Shown here in pieces: positions 54,811 to 63,395 of a stretch of 64,000 nt of DNA; the stretch's first letter is position 1, and each line of letters opens with the position of its first letter. The translations under genes were made by a program, and so were the position numbers. Location: the NCBI RefSeq assembly GCF_012910715.1, contig NZ_JABBHF010000005.1, positions 248,001 to 312,000 on the forward strand, read 5' to 3'. Source of the stretch: Flavivirga algicola. Lineage in GTDB: Bacteria > Bacteroidota > Bacteroidia > Flavobacteriales > Flavobacteriaceae. Below the pieces are notes generated by a model. That model saw only the letters and a list, made by a program, of their open reading frames with translations. It was not told the DNA's origin and did not search any database.

Positions 54811-55596
54811 ATGATGAGTAAAACAGCGTTAGTAACTGGGGCTGCTTCGGGATTGGGATATGAATTAGCGTTTTTACTAATAAAAGATGATTATAATCTT
54901 GTTTTAGTTGATATTGATGCACCTAAGCTCAAAGAGGTAAAACAGTTTTTTAATAAAACCTATAAAAACACGGTTACCATATTGGTAAAAGATTTAAGTC
55001 AGCCAGATGTCGCTCAGGAGATTTATAATGAAGTTAAGCAGTTACCTGTAATAGATGTGTTGGTAAATAATGCAGGTTTTGGGCTATTTGGAACATTTGC
55101 AAATACAGATTGGAAACGTGAATCTGAAATGCTCCACCTTCATGTTTTAACAACAACACACTTAACAAAATTAATTTTACCAGCTATGATCTCTAGAGAA
55201 TCTGGTAAAATCTTAAATATTTCATCTTTGGCTGCATTTCAACCTGGTCCCATGATGTCTATGTACTATGCATCAAAATCTTATATTTTATCTTTTTCTG
55301 AAGCGATAGCGAACGAATTAAAAGGTACAGGGGTAACTGTTACTGCTCTCTGCCCTGGACCAACTAAAACATTATTTCAACAAACAGTTTCTAGCAATTG
55401 TTCGGAGAATAAAATTAGTTTTAATATGGCCTGTCCTACAGATGTTGCTCAGTATGGCTATAATGCTATGAAAAGAGGTAAAACAGTAGCAATTCCAGGT
55501 GTTTTTAATAAGTTTTTATCCACAATTCCGCGTTTTGTTACAAGAAATATGGCAACAAGAATTGTTAGAAATATTCAAGAAAAGAATAGGGCTTAA
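54811..55596 (+). CDS. SDR family oxidoreductase (DltE-like)
   Basis: A 261-residue classical SDR with canonical motifs: TGAASGLG at about residues 9-16, NNAGFG near 91, catalytic Ser in LNISSLAAF and YYASK near 150. It resembles the YqjQ/DltE group of broad-specificity dehydrogenases. Probably co-transcribed with the preceding oxidoreductase (20-bp gap). Substrate unknown. Confidence 0.85.
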   Translation: MMSKTALVTGAASGLGYELAFLLIKDDYNLVLVDIDAPKLKEVKQFFNKTYKNTVTILVKDLSQPDVAQEIYNEVKQLPVIDVLVNNAGFGLFGTFANTDWKRESEMLHLHVLTTTHLTKLILPAMISRESGKILNISSLAAFQPGPMMSMYYASKSYILSFSEAIANELKGTGVTVTALCPGPTKTLFQQTVSSNCSENKISFNMACPTDVAQYGYNAMKRGKTVAIPGVFNKFLSTIPRFVTRNMATRIVRNIQEKNRA

Positions 55597-55601
55597 TAGT
55601 T

Positions 55602-56258
55602 TTAAGACTTATATAATACCTTAAATATCCAAAATCCGATACTTAAAAAAATACCAAACAGAAAGGTAAATAACCAGGCTTCTAAATGTTGATTGGGATG
55701 TAAAATAATATTGAAAATATCATTAAATAGGTTCAAAGGATGCTGTATGATTTCCCATGAGTTATAACGTAAAAATCGGCCTAGATAAACACCAAATCCA
55801 CTGAGAAAAAGTATGGATATTATCGCAAAAGGTATTGTTTTCCTTTTCAGATATTGACTCAATAAGGTTTCCATGTCTAGTAGCGAAAGCGAAAACATCA
55901 ATAATCCATTTAGAGCAAAAGAACTTACCACGAGCACATCCAGCCATAGTAAATGGCTAGAGCTTATTTTTAAGTGTAATAAATCTGTAATAATATAAGG
56001 CGCATTTGGTAAAAAGAGCAACCAAATACTAAACCATATTATAAAACCTATTTTGTTAAGTTTCGGGATACTTGTTAAATAGGTGGAGATGGCAAAAGGA
56101 ATGACAGCTAAAAACAAATTCCAGACCAAAAATAAGTAGAAATAGGAATGTGTTAATTTCATTCTTATCATAAGTAATACAATACTTAGTATCATTGAAA
56201 TACTTAATAAATAAAAGATTTTAAACCGATTGATAATAAGTGCTTTGATAGAATTCAT
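55602..56258 (-). CDS. DUF1361 membrane protein
   Basis: A 218-residue integral membrane protein with about six TM helices. The family mark LLFLPNAPYIITDLLHL is at about residues 80-96. Role unknown. It overlaps the DUF2809 gene by 4 bp (its start lies inside that gene's end), which forms a coupled membrane-protein run with SanA/YdcF. Confidence 0.85.
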   Translation of the reverse strand: MNSIKALIINRFKIFYLLSISMILSIVLLMIRMKLTHSYFYLFLVWNLFLAVIPFAISTYLTSIPKLNKIGFIIWFSIWLLFLPNAPYIITDLLHLKISSSHLLWLDVLVVSSFALNGLLMFSLSLLDMETLLSQYLKRKTIPFAIISILFLSGFGVYLGRFLRYNSWEIIQHPLNLFNDIFNIILHPNQHLEAWLFTFLFGIFLSIGFWIFKVLYKS

Positions 56259-56653
56259 ATGTTGTTTGTTTTTTTGAGACCAGATAAGGTTAGGACATAT
56301 TCAATAATTAAAACAGAAAGAATGCCTAAACTATAAGCAACCAAATCTGAAATTTGGAATGTACTGCCAAGGATAAGTTTTAATAAATGGTTGTTGTTTA
56401 AGTTTAACATGCTCAATATGTTTATTAATTGTAAGAACTCTATAATATAAGCGCAAATTAAAACAGGAATCGCAACGATAAGAGGTGTTGTGTTGATAAA
56501 ACTTTTAGCAAAGCAATAAAGCAGTATGACTACCAAATAATCACCAAAAGTGTAACGTATAAAGCCGTGTTTAAAATAGATAGCAATTAATATTTCTGTT
56601 GCTAATAATATTAATGTAATTATCGAATATGTTTTATTGAATTTAAGTGTCAT
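56255..56653 (-). CDS. DUF2809 membrane protein
   Basis: A 132-residue protein with four TM helices. The pattern HGFIRYTFGDYLVVILLYC at residues about 29-47 and the later FQISDLVAYSLGIL are typical of DUF2809. It overlaps both neighbours by 4 bp. The family is also linked to VanZ-like membrane proteins; function unknown. Confidence 0.8.
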   Translation of the reverse strand: MTLKFNKTYSIITLILLATEILIAIYFKHGFIRYTFGDYLVVILLYCFAKSFINTTPLIVAIPVLICAYIIEFLQLINILSMLNLNNNHLLKLILGSTFQISDLVAYSLGILSVLIIEYVLTLSGLKKTNNI

Positions 56654-57279
56654 TTTATTTCGATTTTTTCACCTAAAAACTTAGGTCGTACGTTAAAAAT
56701 AACATCAATTGATGCTTTAGCTTTAGCTATATATTCTCTTAAATTTGTTTTTATGCCATATCGTCCGTTTATATTTTTAGCATTAAATCCAATGGCATTG
56801 ATTTTTAGGTTTTTGGCTAGATATATGGCACGTTCGTTATGAAATTTTTGAGATATGATTGTTACAGAATTTAGCCCAAATATTTCTTTTGCTCTTACTA
56901 CCGAGTCTAATGTCCTAAATCCAGCATAGTCCAAGAATATTTTGTTTTCGGGAACTCCTTTTTTTATTAGATCATTTTTGAAATCGGTAGGTTCGTCATA
57001 ACTCTTTCTCCCATTATCTCCACTAATTAAAATGAATTCTATTTTTTCCGATTTGTAAAGTTGATAGGCAGCTTCCAGTCTATATTTATAATATAGGTTT
57101 ATATTACCGTTCGATACAAATTTACTTGCACCCAAAACGAGTCCGACTTTATTCTTTGGAATTATTGATATATCATTATAAGTAGCATTTTTAGCTTGGT
57201 TTACTATCCAAACATTTATAATTATTGTGTAAATAATTGGTAGTGTTATTAAGAGTGTGATTTTTTTTAAATATTTCAT
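56650..57279 (-). CDS. SanA/ElyC/YdcF family protein (DUF218)
   Basis: A 209-residue protein with an N-terminal membrane anchor (about 7-26) and a periplasmic DUF218 domain: KVGLVLGASKFVSNGNIN, EFILISGDNGRKSYDEPTDF, KIFLDYAGFRTLDSVVRAKEIFG, VTIISQKFHNERAIYLAKN. SanA-like proteins affect the envelope barrier (vancomycin sensitivity at high temperature in enterobacteria). It overlaps DUF2809 by 4 bp and belongs to the same membrane-protein run. Confidence 0.87.
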   Translation of the reverse strand: MKYLKKITLLITLPIIYTIIINVWIVNQAKNATYNDISIIPKNKVGLVLGASKFVSNGNINLYYKYRLEAAYQLYKSEKIEFILISGDNGRKSYDEPTDFKNDLIKKGVPENKIFLDYAGFRTLDSVVRAKEIFGLNSVTIISQKFHNERAIYLAKNLKINAIGFNAKNINGRYGIKTNLREYIAKAKASIDVIFNVRPKFLGEKIEIK

Positions 57280-57292
57280 GTTAATTAATCTA

Positions 57293-57652
57293 TTATTGAT
57301 TGTCTTTTGCTAGCCATACCCACGATTGCATTGCGGTGAAAAATGCCGAAATAAAAAAGCTAATAGCAAATGAAAGTTTAATTGCTCCATAAAGGCATAA
57401 GCTAAAACTTGTTATAGCATAAAAAGGAAAATATTTTTTAAAAACGCTTCTATTACTCAATCCATCTCTTTTAAACCAAAAAAAAGGCATAATTGTAAAC
57501 AGGATGGTGAAAGCACAACAAAGAAAAATTGGAATTATTGATAAAAAAACAAAGGGTATCATGTCACTCTGAAAATCTTTGGAGATAATAAATATCCAAA
57601 ATGTACAAGTAGCTAAAAGGGTTGATTTTGAAATAGCTGAAGAAATGTTCAT
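57293..57652 (-). CDS. Small membrane protein, four TM helices
   Basis: A 119-residue hydrophobic protein with four predicted TM helices (about 12-28, 32-56, 70-92, 95-113). No family is recognised. It lies 13 bp upstream of sanA-like and 6 bp after the DUF4173 gene, so it belongs to the membrane-protein operon. Confidence 0.6.
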   Translation of the reverse strand: MNISSAISKSTLLATCTFWIFIISKDFQSDMIPFVFLSIIPIFLCCAFTILFTIMPFFWFKRDGLSNRSVFKKYFPFYAITSFSLCLYGAIKLSFAISFFISAFFTAMQSWVWLAKDNQ

Positions 57653-57658
57653 GAGCCT

Positions 57659-59038
57659 TTAATTTAATTTCCAATTATTGTATTGTATTTCTTGCCAGTT
57701 TTTGCTTTCTAATTCAATTATATAGGCTTTATATTTTTCCTCAATTAAAGATTTCTTTTCATCTGTTAAGTTATTTCGATCTGCATAGTTTTTAAGAAGA
57801 AATGTGTTATTGTCTGACAACTCTAATAGATAATTAAAATCCATAGATTTTGCATGATTTAGGTTGTAGTAAGTAATGTAATTATCCCAGTTAATGATAC
57901 TTGATATTATTAATATAGTAAAGGCCGTTAACGTATTGACTCTAAATAAATACCAGAAATTTTTAATTTGCTTGACTTTAATTGATGTGGTAAACAAACC
58001 TATTATTGCAAGTAATAAATAAATTAAAACACCTATTCGCTTATATGTAAATCCAAAATAATAGATGTATTGACAATCTTTTATTGCAATATTTATTATG
58101 AGTATCAGATTAAGCACTATCCAGGTATACGTGACAGTTTTAAGGTTTTTATTGTCCTTATAAAAGTTTAAATTTCCTCTGAAAAAGTATAGTATAATTA
58201 TAATTGCAATAACAATAGAGGTAATTAAGGTGTTAATGCCATTATGAACTTGATTTGAAAAGGCAGAAGCTCTTAAATCGTTGGTAGAAATTAGATAAAC
58301 AATATCGGTAATAATAAAAAAGACAAGGAGTATATTTAGAAGTGTAATTAAAATAAATCCTAGTTGATTTTCTTTTTTGAGCTTTTCTTCTACAATGTCT
58401 CCTTTTGTGCCTAAAGAATTTTCAATATTTAAGTCATGAGTAGTTGCTGGGTCAACTCGTACGGGTTTAGAAATATTACTTAACAAATAATAACCAAGAA
58501 CGGAGACTAATACCCATTGGACATTAATAAAACGGAAGTCGATTTTAGAAATCAATTCGTTGAACATGGGGTTTCCATTTTTGTATAGACTTATAAAAAT
58601 GATAACTGTAATTAACGGAACACCTATTATTTTAATTAAATGCGGGTAATCGGTTTTTTGCTTTGGTACTGTTTTTTCACCTTTTTCAGTTGTATTAAAG
58701 TTTCGGTGAAAGAATCCTGCAATAGAGGCGTAAAGTCCGTTTAGCCAATTTATGTAAATAGATGAACCTTGTTGGGATATATTTCCTATGAGTGTTAAAA
58801 AAGCGACTACATACGCAATTATCGTTAGGCTGGATTTGTGAAAAAATATTGTGATTGCAGTTGTTATAAATACGATGCTAAATATGATCGTACTTTTTTT
58901 CTTGAATAAATCTTTGTTATAGATTGTAAGTATACCAATTGTTAGCAAACAAAATAAACTGAGGTTTAGACCAAAATTTTGTTGGTAAAAAAGTATACTG
59001 AACAAAAGGGCTCCGATCAATAAAGGTATATTTTTCAT
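57659..59038 (-). CDS. DUF4173/DUF4153-type membrane protein
   Basis: A 459-residue protein with about 11 TM helices. The family-like core is ISLYKNGNPMFNELISKIDF near residue 150 and the following VSVLGYYLLSNISKPV. The last 70 residues are a soluble tail (YLLELSDNNTFLLKNYADRN). Function unknown. It is 1 bp downstream of the small TM gene and transcribed with the Coq4-like gene. Confidence 0.7.
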   Translation of the reverse strand: MKNIPLLIGALLFSILFYQQNFGLNLSLFCLLTIGILTIYNKDLFKKKSTIIFSIVFITTAITIFFHKSSLTIIAYVVAFLTLIGNISQQGSSIYINWLNGLYASIAGFFHRNFNTTEKGEKTVPKQKTDYPHLIKIIGVPLITVIIFISLYKNGNPMFNELISKIDFRFINVQWVLVSVLGYYLLSNISKPVRVDPATTHDLNIENSLGTKGDIVEEKLKKENQLGFILITLLNILLVFFIITDIVYLISTNDLRASAFSNQVHNGINTLITSIVIAIIIILYFFRGNLNFYKDNKNLKTVTYTWIVLNLILIINIAIKDCQYIYYFGFTYKRIGVLIYLLLAIIGLFTTSIKVKQIKNFWYLFRVNTLTAFTILIISSIINWDNYITYYNLNHAKSMDFNYLLELSDNNTFLLKNYADRNNLTDEKKSLIEEKYKAYIIELESKNWQEIQYNNWKLN

Positions 59039-59039
59039 T

Positions 59040-59333
59040 TTATATTAAATTATGAATTACTATTTGGTAGTACAGAAAAGCGATTGGGATGTTGAAAAGT
59101 ATGATGCCTATCGATTTTATTATCTCAATTTTGTTTTTATTTAAGAACAATGCAGACAATAGGATAATTAAGGTTAAAGAATTAACTATTATGGCTAATC
59201 CAACATAGTAATAGCCAATCATTGTCACGCTATTTATGCCCATGTTTATTATTTGTAATAGAAATATAAAAGTTCCTATACTAAATGATATTAACGCAAT
59301 TTTGTATGAAGTTTTAAATACGTTTATGTCCAT
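59040..59333 (-). CDS. Small membrane protein, three TM helices
   Basis: A 97-residue protein with three predicted TM helices (about 10-30, 38-63, 70-93). No family is recognised. Its start overlaps the end of the Coq4-like gene by 10 bp, and it ends 1 bp before the DUF4173 gene. Confidence 0.6.
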   Translation of the reverse strand: MDINVFKTSYKIALISFSIGTFIFLLQIINMGINSVTMIGYYYVGLAIIVNSLTLIILLSALFLNKNKIEIIKSIGIILFNIPIAFLYYQIVIHNLI

Positions 59334-59824
59334 TTTAAATTTTTTATTAATGTGTTAATTTGTGATTTCGAGAATATAACCTGTCTTAAATCATGTATAG
59401 AAATCATTAGTAATTCTTTATAATCAAAATGATGAAATGAATTAGCACTTTTTCCAATACAGTACGATTTATAGTAATATTTGTAATAATCAGGTAGAAT
59501 AATGGTGCCTAATATAATGACTCCACAGAGGTATAGACTTCTTTTACCGTTTCCATAACATAAGTATTGTAAGGCAATTTCGTCTTCAACTTCAATACCG
59601 TAACCCGTTAGGGTATGATAAGCATCATGTCTTTCAACTTTTGGGATCAATTCAAAATTATTTTCATTTAGAAATAATCCGAGATGTTTTCCAAAAGAGT
59701 CTTTGGGATAGTTTAGCAATTGTTTTTTGTCAACTCTCCAAGGTTCACAGCTCTTAAAAAGATTTGTATAAATCTTTTTAGATATTTCAAATAACCATGC
59801 TATAAGTTTTTTTCTCAAATCCAT
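59324..59824 (-). CDS. Coq4-like protein with intact zinc motif
   Basis: A 166-residue cytoplasmic protein. The motif HDAYHTLTGYGIEVEDE fits the Coq4 metal signature HDxxH(x11)E exactly (about residues 61-77). In ubiquinone-making organisms Coq4 supports coenzyme Q synthesis. Flavobacteria use menaquinone, so the role here must be different or unknown. First gene of a membrane-protein operon, preceded by a palindrome (59834-59850) also found before the gene at 60874. Confidence 0.75.
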   Translation of the reverse strand: MDLRKKLIAWLFEISKKIYTNLFKSCEPWRVDKKQLLNYPKDSFGKHLGLFLNENNFELIPKVERHDAYHTLTGYGIEVEDEIALQYLCYGNGKRSLYLCGVIILGTIILPDYYKYYYKSYCIGKSANSFHHFDYKELLMISIHDLRQVIFSKSQINTLIKNLKWT

Positions 59825-59833
59825 ATTTAAAGT

Positions 59834-59850
59834 ACTTTGAAATTCAAAGT
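59834..59850 (-). promoter_or_regulatory. Palindromic operator copy A
   Basis: ACTTTGAAATTCAAAGT, perfect 8-base arms around one base, 9 bp upstream of the Coq4-like start codon at 59824. An almost identical site with the same spacing lies ahead of the gene starting at 60874. Probably bound by the winged-helix regulator encoded between them. Confidence 0.65.
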
Positions 59851-59877
59851 AAATAATTAAAAAAATTTACTTTTATT

Positions 59878-59905
59878 ATTGTCATTCCTGCAAAAGCAGG
59901 AAACT
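59878..59905. repeat. REP-like hairpin element
   Basis: TTGTCATTCCTGCAAAAGCAGGAA contains a TTCCTGC/GCAGGAA stem with a four-base loop. It lies immediately after the stop of the winged-helix gene and is a recognisable member of the flavobacterial TTGTCATTCCTGC intergenic repeat family. It may also work as a 3' hairpin. Confidence 0.6.
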
Positions 59906-60197
59906 ATTGCTTATTAATTAATTTTTCAAGGGCATTAATGTGTTTTTTAAATTCGGCCTCTCCTAATTTGGTAGTACTATAACGTGTATTTGGTTTTCGG
60001 CCTATAAATTGCTTCTCAACTTTTATGTATGCCGCTTTTTCAAGAGCTTTAGTATGGCTTGCTAAGTTACCATCTGTAGCTCCTAGTAATTCTTTCAGCA
60101 TATTAAAATCGGCATATTCATTCACCATTAAAATAGACATGATGCCTAATCTAATTCTATGATCAAATACTTTGTTTATGTTGGTAATGATACTCAT
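59904..60197 (-). CDS. Winged-helix transcriptional regulator (HTH_34-like)
   Basis: A 97-residue single-domain winged-helix protein: RLGIMSILMVNEYADFNMLKELLGATDGNLASHTKALEKAGYI-like core (here AAYIKVEKQF), with a wing GRKPNTRYSTTKLG and a C-terminal dimer helix. This is the ArsR/MarR-like HTH_34 family, common in Bacteroidota next to a membrane protein gene. It follows the 203-residue membrane gene by 65 bp and sits between two copies of a palindrome. Confidence 0.85.
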   Translation of the reverse strand: MSIITNINKVFDHRIRLGIMSILMVNEYADFNMLKELLGATDGNLASHTKALEKAAYIKVEKQFIGRKPNTRYSTTKLGEAEFKKHINALEKLINKQ

Positions 60198-60262
60198 TTT
60201 ACTTCCTAAGAAAATAGGAATCTTCCTTTTAAAATTTCTAAGTTACTGAAAACTGCGACTAT

Positions 60263-60874
60263 TTACTTTTTAATATCATATTTAAAGTACATCCAAGTAC
60301 CATAAACAATATGCATAACTCCAAATCCCAATACCCAAAGCCAAAACCCATATCCAGGAATCCAAGCGCAAATTAAACCTAAAATAATTTGTATAAAACC
60401 TAAATAACGAATATCTCCAATACTGTATTTAGAAGCATTTACTAGAGCGAGTCCATAAAATAATAACATTAAAGCCCCTGTTTGCCCATATTTTTGCTGT
60501 CCTAGTATAATTAATATATAGATACCACCAGCTATTAACGGAATTAAAAAATTTACTACTAGACGTCTCGATGAGCTATCCCACATATTGGCGCCATTTT
60601 TTTTTGCCTTTCTTGTTGTTAAAATAATTCCAGTAACTACGCTTAAAAATGCAATTAAAAATAAGTCTAACATCACCAACCTAAATATTTTACCATTCAA
60701 TACTAATGTGCCACTACTATATTCTACAACCAGCCAATAGGCAATGGCTGCTCCAATGAGGGCATAAATTCCTGCTAATATTCCCGATAAACCACTAAGT
60801 GATATAAAACGAGAGGATTTATTCATTAAATCTTTTATCTCGCTTATGTCTTTTAAATAATCTTTTGATTCCAT
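60263..60874 (-). CDS. Membrane protein paired with the winged-helix regulator
   Basis: Using the ATG at 60874 gives 203 residues starting MESKDYLKDISEIKDLMNKS; an in-frame ATG at 60916 would read through the operator and is disfavoured. Six TM helices (about 28-50, 60-85, 110-128, 135-150, 155-172, 178-195). Family not named with certainty; similar proteins commonly precede HTH_34 regulators. Probably expressed with the regulator as an autoregulated pair. Confidence 0.7.
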   Translation of the reverse strand: MESKDYLKDISEIKDLMNKSSRFISLSGLSGILAGIYALIGAAIAYWLVVEYSSGTLVLNGKIFRLVMLDLFLIAFLSVVTGIILTTRKAKKNGANMWDSSSRRLVVNFLIPLIAGGIYILIILGQQKYGQTGALMLLFYGLALVNASKYSIGDIRYLGFIQIILGLICAWIPGYGFWLWVLGFGVMHIVYGTWMYFKYDIKK

Positions 60875-60882
60875 ATAAAAGT

Positions 60883-60899
60883 ACTTTGAAATACAAAGT
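60883..60899 (-). promoter_or_regulatory. Palindromic operator copy B
   Basis: ACTTTGAAATACAAAGT, 7 of 8 arm positions complementary, 8 bp upstream of the start at 60874. It matches copy A (59834-59850) at 16 of 17 positions and in its distance to the start codon. Confidence 0.65.
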
Positions 60900-60974
60900 A
60901 AATAAATATTTTTCAATTGGGCATCATAAAATTTTGTTAAGTTTGATATTTATAAATCTAAACCGTTTTGAATA

Positions 60975-61352
60975 TTGAAACCTGTAGACGCATATTTTTT
61001 TAATCAAAAAGAGCCTTACCAATCCATTATGCTTTATGTTAGAAGTGTTATATTAAATACACTTCCAGAAGTAGATGAGCGGTATAGTTATAAAATTCCG
61101 TTTTATAATATTGGAAAGAAACCCATGATTTATTTAAATATTTTAAAAGGTAAAGATTATGTGGATGTTGCTTTTGTACAAGGTGTTCTGTTGGAAAAGC
61201 AATTTCCTATTTTAAAGAATGATAATAAACGTAAACAAGTGCGGTCTATTCAACTAAGAACCATTGAGGATCTAGATCATGAAAATTTTATTGAATTATT
61301 ACATGAGGCTTCAAACTCGTTGAGCAAAAGTAAAAAGGCTTGGTTTATTTAA
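60975..61352 (+). CDS. DUF1801 domain protein
   Basis: A 125-residue protein; the TTG at 60975 is taken as start because the next ATG would remove the conserved N-terminal VDAYFFNQKEPYQSIMLYVR. The fold marks SYKIPFYNIGKKPMIYLNIL and VDVAFVQGVLL fit DUF1801 (YdhG/YjbR-like). Function unknown. Divergent from the membrane/regulator pair, convergent with the barrel gene. Confidence 0.75.
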   Translation: MKPVDAYFFNQKEPYQSIMLYVRSVILNTLPEVDERYSYKIPFYNIGKKPMIYLNILKGKDYVDVAFVQGVLLEKQFPILKNDNKRKQVRSIQLRTIEDLDHENFIELLHEASNSLSKSKKAWFI

Positions 61353-61358
61353 ACGATT

Positions 61359-62240
61359 TCAAATTCTAAAAACACCACCAAAAGAAATAACACGCTGCAA
61401 GTAAAAGAAATGTTGTGATGCACTTTCCGCAGTGTTACTGGTTGTTCGTATATCAGGCATATTTATATAACCTCCTCTTAAGTCTAATTGTATAAAAAAG
61501 TGTTTGAAAAACGTCATATTCAGCCCAGCGTTAAGAGATAGTCCATAACCAGCTACATGAAACTCATCGTACCTATCTTTTTGAAGTAGCGTCGCGTTTG
61601 TTTTCGGGTATAAGATTCCAGCACCTAGTCCCTCAGTAATATTTAGTTGGAATTTGTCGGTGTTTTGGATGTTGAATATGGAAGAAACATCATCAAATCT
61701 CGAAAATTCAGTATAAACATAGTTTAAACCATCTGTGTGTTCAAACAATAAGAAATCTTCAGATACAAAAAAAACTTCATTATCATAATTTCCATTGTAT
61801 TGGCTGCCTAATTCATTGTTGGGTAAATTAATGTAACCGTCAATAATTTTATTTCTATTGTCGTTCATTACATATTTCATATGGTCCATACCAAACGAAA
61901 TGGCGTACTTATCTGAGATAAAATAACCAATTTTTAAATTAGTTTGTGGAATCGTAATTTTTGTTGGTTTAAAATAGTCGATATGCCACCCTTTTGGCTT
62001 GTCTTTAGCAGACGCATCTCTAATGGTAAAATCATAATTGGTACCTTTAAACCTAATATCCGATCTTGAAAAAGATTCCCTATTGCCTCCCCAGCTAATA
62101 AAAAATTTACCTTTATTGGAGGCTGTATATTTTTGAGAATTATTTGTGGTATTGGTACTGGTTTTTTGAGAGAAACTGTACTGTGATACGAAAGAGCTTA
62201 CAACTATTTTTGCTATAAGCTTAAATGATTTGATATTCAT
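61359..62240 (-). CDS. Predicted outer-membrane beta-barrel protein
   Basis: A 293-residue protein with an N-terminal signal (cut near QYSFSQ), a short polar linker, and alternating strands through the body (KGKFFISWGGNRESFSR, LKIGYFISDKYAISFGMDHM, HFFIQLDLRGGYINMPD), ending FGGVFRI as expected for a barrel. No specific family is recognised. It is separated from kdsA by a terminator. Confidence 0.65.
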   Translation of the reverse strand: MNIKSFKLIAKIVVSSFVSQYSFSQKTSTNTTNNSQKYTASNKGKFFISWGGNRESFSRSDIRFKGTNYDFTIRDASAKDKPKGWHIDYFKPTKITIPQTNLKIGYFISDKYAISFGMDHMKYVMNDNRNKIIDGYINLPNNELGSQYNGNYDNEVFFVSEDFLLFEHTDGLNYVYTEFSRFDDVSSIFNIQNTDKFQLNITEGLGAGILYPKTNATLLQKDRYDEFHVAGYGLSLNAGLNMTFFKHFFIQLDLRGGYINMPDIRTTSNTAESASQHFFYLQRVISFGGVFRI

Positions 62241-62271
62241 TAAATGCTTTTGATTGATTTGGAGAAAAAGT

Positions 62272-62302
62272 TTTTTTAGGAATAAATCTATTCCTTAAAA
62301 AA
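62272..62302 (-). terminator. Terminator after kdsA
   Basis: On the minus strand AGGAATA pairs with TATTCCT around four bases, flanked by T and A tracts that extend the stem, and followed by CTTTTTC. It starts directly at the kdsA stop codon. Confidence 0.55.
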
Positions 62303-63121
62303 CTAGAGTGATTGAACCGTTTTTCTGATGGTAACTAGGTTGGTGAGTAACTTTTCTAAATTATCCAGATGTAGCATATTGGCACCGTCACTTTTGGCAT
62401 TGGCAGGGTCGTAATGAGTTTCGATAAATAGACCATCAACATTATTAACAACGCCAGCCCTGGCTATAGTTTCAATCATGTCTGGTCTTCCACCTGTTAC
62501 ACCAGCACTTTGATTAGGTTGTTGTAAAGAATGTGTAACATCTAAAATGGTTGGAGCATATTGACGCATGGTTGGTATCCCTCGAAAATCTACGATCATG
62601 TCTTGATAACCAAACATAGTCCCCCTATCTGTTATCCATGCTTTGTCACTTCCAGAATCTTTAACTTTCTGTACTGCATGTTTCATGGCTTCTGGACTCA
62701 TAAATTGCCCTTTTTTTAAGTTGACTACTTTACCAGTTTTTGCCGCCGCAATGACCAAATCTGTTTGGCGAACTAAGAAAGCCGGAATTTGTAATACATC
62801 AACATAATGAGCGGCTAGGGTTGCATCAGAAATTTCATGAATATCTGTAACTGTTGGGATACCAAAAGTATCTGAAACTTTTTTAAGGATTTTTAATGCT
62901 TTCTCATCACCAATTCCTGTAAAACTATCAATTCTACTACGATTTGCTTTTTTAAAGCTACCTTTAAAAATATAAGGGATTTCTAGCTTGTTAGTAATAG
63001 CAACTACTTTTTCGGCAATACGTAGTGCCATATCCTCTCCCTCAATGGCGCACGGACCACAGAGCAAGAAAAAATTGTTTGAATTTTTATGTTTTATTTT
63101 TGGTATATCTTGAAGCGCCAT
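62303..63121 (-). CDS. kdsA: 3-deoxy-8-phosphooctulonate synthase (KDO-8-phosphate synthase), metal-dependent type
   Basis: A 272-residue enzyme that condenses phosphoenolpyruvate with arabinose 5-phosphate for lipopolysaccharide KDO. Signatures are LLCGPCAIEGEDMALR, FKGSFKKANRSRIDSFTG, GTMFGYQDMIVDFRG and QQPNQSAGVTGGRPDM. The Cys in GPCAIEG, His in VTHSLQQPN, Glu in FIETHYDP and Asp in KSDGANML correspond to the metal ligands of the class II (metal-dependent) enzymes, unlike the Asn-containing E. coli type. Length is normal. Confidence 0.95.
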   Translation of the reverse strand: MALQDIPKIKHKNSNNFFLLCGPCAIEGEDMALRIAEKVVAITNKLEIPYIFKGSFKKANRSRIDSFTGIGDEKALKILKKVSDTFGIPTVTDIHEISDATLAAHYVDVLQIPAFLVRQTDLVIAAAKTGKVVNLKKGQFMSPEAMKHAVQKVKDSGSDKAWITDRGTMFGYQDMIVDFRGIPTMRQYAPTILDVTHSLQQPNQSAGVTGGRPDMIETIARAGVVNNVDGLFIETHYDPANAKSDGANMLHLDNLEKLLTNLVTIRKTVQSL

Positions 63122-63146
63122 AAATTTTTTCAGAGAAATTATAATA

Positions 63147-63154
63147 CAAAGATA
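63147..63154 (-). promoter_or_regulatory. Candidate -7 element of kdsA
   Basis: On the minus strand TATCTTTG matches TAnnTTTG, 25 bp upstream of the kdsA start codon. No clear -33 element. Confidence 0.45.
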
Positions 63155-63364
63155 CTATTAATGCTGAATTAATAGGTGTATCTTTTTAAATAGAATTGAA
63201 AACATTTTTAAGTGTTTATGTTAAAATATTGAGCCATTCTAGTTTAATGTTTTTAACAGTTTAATAACGAGAAAGATAAAGTAAAAGCCTTTCTTTTTTT
63301 TGTATTTTACAAAGAAGGAATATTCAAAAAAATAATATTCCATAATTTATACATTATTTATGGT

Positions 63365-63372
63365 TACCTTTG
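63365..63372 (+). promoter_or_regulatory. Candidate -7 element of typA
   Basis: TACCTTTG matches TAnnTTTG and lies 23 bp before the typA ATG at 63396. No strong -33 element is visible. Confidence 0.5.
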
Positions 63373-63395
63373 CACGCTTAAAATAAGGCACTATT

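Noticed and set aside
62303-63121. DAHP synthase
   Set aside because: The motif set KANRSR and QQPNQSAGVTGGRPDM with a length of 272 residues is KdsA-specific.
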